8,789 bases of DNA from Alphaproteobacteria bacterium. GTDB lineage: Bacteria; Pseudomonadota; Alphaproteobacteria; ATCC43930; CGMCC-115725. The position numbers and the translations under genes were made by a program. The notes beneath the pieces were generated by a model, which was not told the DNA's origin, ran no database searches, and saw only the letters and a program-made list of their open reading frames with translations. Positions 6,656-8,789 of this stretch are shown here, in pieces. Each line of letters starts with the position of its first letter. Positions within the stretch are counted from its first letter, which is position 1. The stretch is from NCBI GenBank assembly GCA_005888425.1, contig VAZF01000195.1, forward strand, positions 1 through 8,789. The letters are read 5' to 3'.

Positions 6656-7855
6656 ATGGCTAAACCCTTTGCCGGCATCCGGATTCTCGATTTTACCCGC
6701 TATGTCGCCGGGCCGTTCGGCACGTATCAATTTGCCTTGCTCGGGGCCGAGGTCATCAAGGTCGAGCCGAAGGCCGGCGACGACATGCGGCGCTCCTCGC
6801 CGGTGCGCTGGGAGGGATCGGCACAAGGACTGGGGCCCTCGTTTCTCGGCATCAACAGCAACAAGCGCAGCATCACGCTCGACCTTTCGAAGCCCGCCGC
6901 AATCGAGATCGCCAAGCGCCTCGCGACCGACGCGGACATCGTGTGGGAGAATTTCCGGCCGGGGATCATGGAGCGTTTCGGCCTCGGCTACGAAGCGCTG
7001 CGCGCGCTCAACCCGCGCTTGATCTATTGTGCCGTTTCCGGCTTCGGCCAGAACGGCCCGGAGCGCGGCACCGCCGCCTTCGACGGCAAATTGCAGGCGA
7101 TGTCCGGCATCATGTCGATCACCGGGCATGAGGATAAGGGCCCGACCCGCGCCGGCTTTGCGCTGTGCGACACGATCGGCGCGATGACGGCCGCCTTCGC
7201 CGTATCGAGCGCGCTATTCCAGCGCACGCAGACCGGCGCCGGGCAGTTCGTCGATGTGGCGATGCTCGATGCGGCGCTGAGCTTCATCTCGGGCCAGGTC
7301 GCCGAATACACCGTCACCGGCCACATCTACCGCCAGTTCGGTAATCTGTCGTCGACCGGCAAGGTCACCGGCAACCGCTTCAAGGCTGGCGAAGGCGATT
7401 TGATGCTGGCGGTGATGACCGAGCGGCAGTTTGCCGCCCTAATGCGTGGCATCGGCCGCGCCGACGCGCTCGACGATTCCCGCTTCGCCGACTGGCCCTT
7501 GCGCGCGCAGAACGAGCCGGCCCTGCGCGCCATCATCGAAGAAGCGCTGGCCGGCGATGCTGCGAAAAACTGGGAGAGGCGGCTAACCGAAGCCGATGTG
7601 CCCTGCGCCGCGATCTGGCCGATTTCCGAAATCGTGCATCACCCGCAATTGGCACATCGCGACGTGCTGCAGCATGTCGAGGCGTCCTACGGCGAATTCA
7701 CCCTGGTCGGCTCCGGCTTTCGCCTCGCCGCGGGCGGCACCGGCAGCATCGAGCGCCCGCCGCCGCTGATCGGCGAACACACCGACGAGATCCTGCGCGA
7801 GGCCGGCTATAGCGAGGCCGCGATCGCCGCGTTCCGCGCCGAAGGGGTCGTCTGA
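6656..7855 (+). CDS. CaiB/BaiF (class III) CoA-transferase family protein
   Basis: 399 residues, the usual family length. It opens with the typical G-I-R-I-L-D-F-T-R-Y-V-A-G-P-F-G and L-G-A-E-V-I-K-V-E-P (residues 7-38). Asp172 in A-L-C-D-T-I-G-A-M aligns with the catalytic aspartate that forms the acyl and CoA thioester intermediates in formyl-CoA transferase and CaiB. The following Q-T-G-A-G-Q-F-V-D-V-A-M-L-D-A segment and the C-terminal P-P-P-L-I-G-E-H-T-D-E-I-L motif are also standard. It moves CoA between carboxylic acids; the acids cannot be told from sequence, and the family includes succinyl-CoA-dependent transferases and some racemases. ATG 6656 is preferred; GTG 6653 is one codon earlier. 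The Shine-Dalgarno is weak (CGGA, 6646-6649) and directly abuts the palindromic repeat. The stop (7853-7855) touches the stop of the convergent gene. Confidence 0.93.
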   Translation: MAKPFAGIRILDFTRYVAGPFGTYQFALLGAEVIKVEPKAGDDMRRSSPVRWEGSAQGLGPSFLGINSNKRSITLDLSKPAAIEIAKRLATDADIVWENFRPGIMERFGLGYEALRALNPRLIYCAVSGFGQNGPERGTAAFDGKLQAMSGIMSITGHEDKGPTRAGFALCDTIGAMTAAFAVSSALFQRTQTGAGQFVDVAMLDAALSFISGQVAEYTVTGHIYRQFGNLSSTGKVTGNRFKAGEGDLMLAVMTERQFAALMRGIGRADALDDSRFADWPLRAQNEPALRAIIEEALAGDAAKNWERRLTEADVPCAAIWPISEIVHHPQLAHRDVLQHVEASYGEFTLVGSGFRLAAGGTGSIERPPPLIGEHTDEILREAGYSEAAIAAFRAEGVV

Positions 7856-8557
7856 TCAGAAGCGGGCGGCGCGCATCCGTTCCGCCGCGGCCGCTACCGC
7901 CGCGCGACGCTGCGCCGCTCCGGCGGCATAACGTTCGGTGACCCGGGCGAGGATTTCGGGCGGGGCGGTTTCCGGAGAGCCGGCATCGAACGGCGGCGCC
8001 GGCGCGTATTCGATCCCGAGCTGGATGGCTTGCGCGGTCTCCGGCCCCGCGATCTCCGCCACCAGGGTCAGCGCGAAATCGATACCGGCGGTGACGCCGC
8101 CGCCGGTCACGACATTGCCGTCGCGCACCACACGAGCCGGATCCGGGATCGCGCCGAACGCGGTGAGGAGCTCGCGCCAGGCCCAGTGACACGCGGCGCG
8201 CTTGCCGTGCAGCAGCCCCGCCGCGCCGAGCGCCAAAGACCCGGTGCACACTGAGGTGACGTAGCGCGCGCCGTTTGCGAGGCGGCGCAGCTCGCGCAGG
8301 AATTCCTCGTCGGCGATGGCATTGTCGGTAGTGCCGAACCCTCCCGGCACGCAGATGATGTCGCAGCGCTCGATATCCCTGAGCCGGCGCAGTCCGGCGA
8401 AGGTGATGCCGTCCGCCTCGATGGCCCCGCCTTCGCGGCTGGCGAGCATCACCTCCGCGCTGGGTAGCCGCGACAGCACCTGGTGCGGCCCGGTGAAGTC
8501 GAGCTGCGTGACGCCGGGAAACAGGGCGAACACGATTACGGTTGGTTGGGCAGTCAT
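7856..8557 (-). CDS. inhA: Isonitrile hydratase-like protein (DJ-1/PfpI family)
   Basis: 233 residues from ATG 8557, close to the 228 of Pseudomonas InhA, which hydrates isonitriles to N-substituted formamides. Catalytic Cys104 sits in the nucleophile elbow Y-V-T-S-V-C-T-G-S-L, followed by Thr105; Asp20 in Q-L-D-F-T-G-P matches the Asp also needed in InhA. Other shared blocks are D-I-I-C-V-P-G-G (66-73), G-A-A-G-L-L-H-G-K-R-A, V-V-R-D-G-N-V-V-T-G-G-G-V-T-A-G-I-D-F and I-E-Y-A-P-A-P-P-F-D. The C-terminal 25 residues are Ala/Arg-rich helix. ATG 8557 is chosen because GGAG (8567-8564 on the minus strand) lies 6 nt upstream; ATG 8569 would add four residues but has no good site. The activity is inferred from similarity; close DJ-1/PfpI relatives may have other substrates. 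A GlxA-type regulator is transcribed divergently and may control it. Confidence 0.88.
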   Translation of the reverse strand: MTAQPTVIVFALFPGVTQLDFTGPHQVLSRLPSAEVMLASREGGAIEADGITFAGLRRLRDIERCDIICVPGGFGTTDNAIADEEFLRELRRLANGARYVTSVCTGSLALGAAGLLHGKRAACHWAWRELLTAFGAIPDPARVVRDGNVVTGGGVTAGIDFALTLVAEIAGPETAQAIQLGIEYAPAPPFDAGSPETAPPEILARVTERYAAGAAQRRAAVAAAAERMRAARF

Positions 8558-8638
8558 CCTCGGCTCCATTCTCTTGCGCCGGAGATAGTAGCGGGCGTAG
8601 GTTTTGGCCGGAATGACAAAGTTTCCTCGGATTCTGCC
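8558..8638. promoter_or_regulatory. Divergent promoter region between inhA-like gene and GlxA-type regulator
   Basis: The 81 nt between the two divergent starts must hold the promoters of both genes and probably any operator. It has no convincing -35/-10 pair, no clear inverted repeat, and no Shine-Dalgarno before the regulator's ATG. The call rests on gene orientation only. Confidence 0.4.
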
Positions 8639-8789
8639 ATGCCCCGAACGATCGGTGTCCTCGTCTTCCCGAATTTTCAGCTGCTCGACGCCGCTGGCCC
8701 GATCACCGCCTTCGAATTGGCAAACCGGGAGATCGACCCGTCTGCCTATCGCCTGCGCCTGTTGGCAACCGCCGCGGGACAGGTGATGA
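8639..8789 (+). CDS. GlxA-type AraC-family transcriptional regulator (3' truncated)
   Basis: ATG 8639 opens a frame that stays open to the window edge, giving the first 50 residues. The start M-P-R-T-I-G-V-L-V-F-P-N-F-Q-L-L-D-A-A-G-P, then T-A-F-E-L-A-N and Y-R-L-R-L-L-A-T, is typical of the DJ-1/PfpI-like N-terminal domain of GlxA-family regulators, which normally end in an AraC-type helix-turn-helix; that part lies outside. The F-P-x3-L-L-D-x2-G-P motif resembles the F-P-G-V-T-Q-L-D-F-T-G-P of the divergent isonitrile hydratase-like protein, as both share the fold. A plain DJ-1/PfpI enzyme is possible because the C-terminus is not visible. There is no Shine-Dalgarno upstream, and no other in-frame start between 8594 and 8639. 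Confidence 0.75.
   Translation, partial: MPRTIGVLVFPNFQLLDAAGPITAFELANREIDPSAYRLRLLATAAGQVM

Noticed and set aside
7698..8249. 183-residue minus-strand frame across the CoA-transferase/isonitrile hydratase junction
   Set aside because: Arg-rich shadow of two well-recognised genes in other frames.

Overview
The window is a GC-rich, densely packed bacterial chromosome segment. It looks alphaproteobacterial. The reasons are the short psd-pssA phospholipid gene pair with the RFGS-type decarboxylase, the DUF4159 / vWA-like membrane gene pair, the high-GC codon use with very long antisense open frames, and a TCATTGCGAGC...GCTCGCAATGAC intergenic palindrome of a kind common in that group. I cannot name a genus. 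No tRNA, rRNA, IS transposase or CRISPR array was seen.

Layout. (1) 1-3498: the 3' part of a BatA-like/DUF4159 membrane protein gene, then a 707-residue membrane protein with a degenerate vWA domain and a glutamine-amidotransferase-like fold. Neither product contains a cysteine. These look like the downstream end of a MoxR-DUF58-DUF4159-type operon whose first genes lie outside the window. (2) 3539-5195: psd (phosphatidylserine decarboxylase) and pssA (CDP-diacylglycerol-serine phosphatidyltransferase), the two last steps of phosphatidylethanolamine synthesis. Both probably start at TTG behind a strong Shine-Dalgarno sequence. (3) 5205-6550: a single-domain cupin followed with ATGA overlap by a GrdB-like gene. 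The second gene is interrupted by an in-frame TGA at 6149-6151. (4) 6560-6646: a palindromic intergenic repeat. (5) 6656-7855: a class III (CaiB/BaiF) CoA-transferase. Its stop codon abuts the stop of a convergent isonitrile hydratase-like gene (7856-8557, minus strand). (6) 8639-end: the start of a divergent GlxA-type AraC-family regulator, cut by the window edge.

The most interesting item is the gene at 5609-6550. Read through the TGA, it gives one 313-residue protein of the glycine/sarcosine/betaine reductase selenoprotein B family, with a U-P-V-C redox motif at the TGA. Eleven nucleotides after the TGA lies a perfect 6-bp stem with a CGUGA loop, 17 nt in all. This is the placement and size of the minimal bacterial SECIS upper stem-loop. 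It is therefore very probably a selenoprotein gene that a standard caller would split in two. It is coupled to a cupin and lacks the other Grd/Prd reductase components nearby, so its biochemical role is open.
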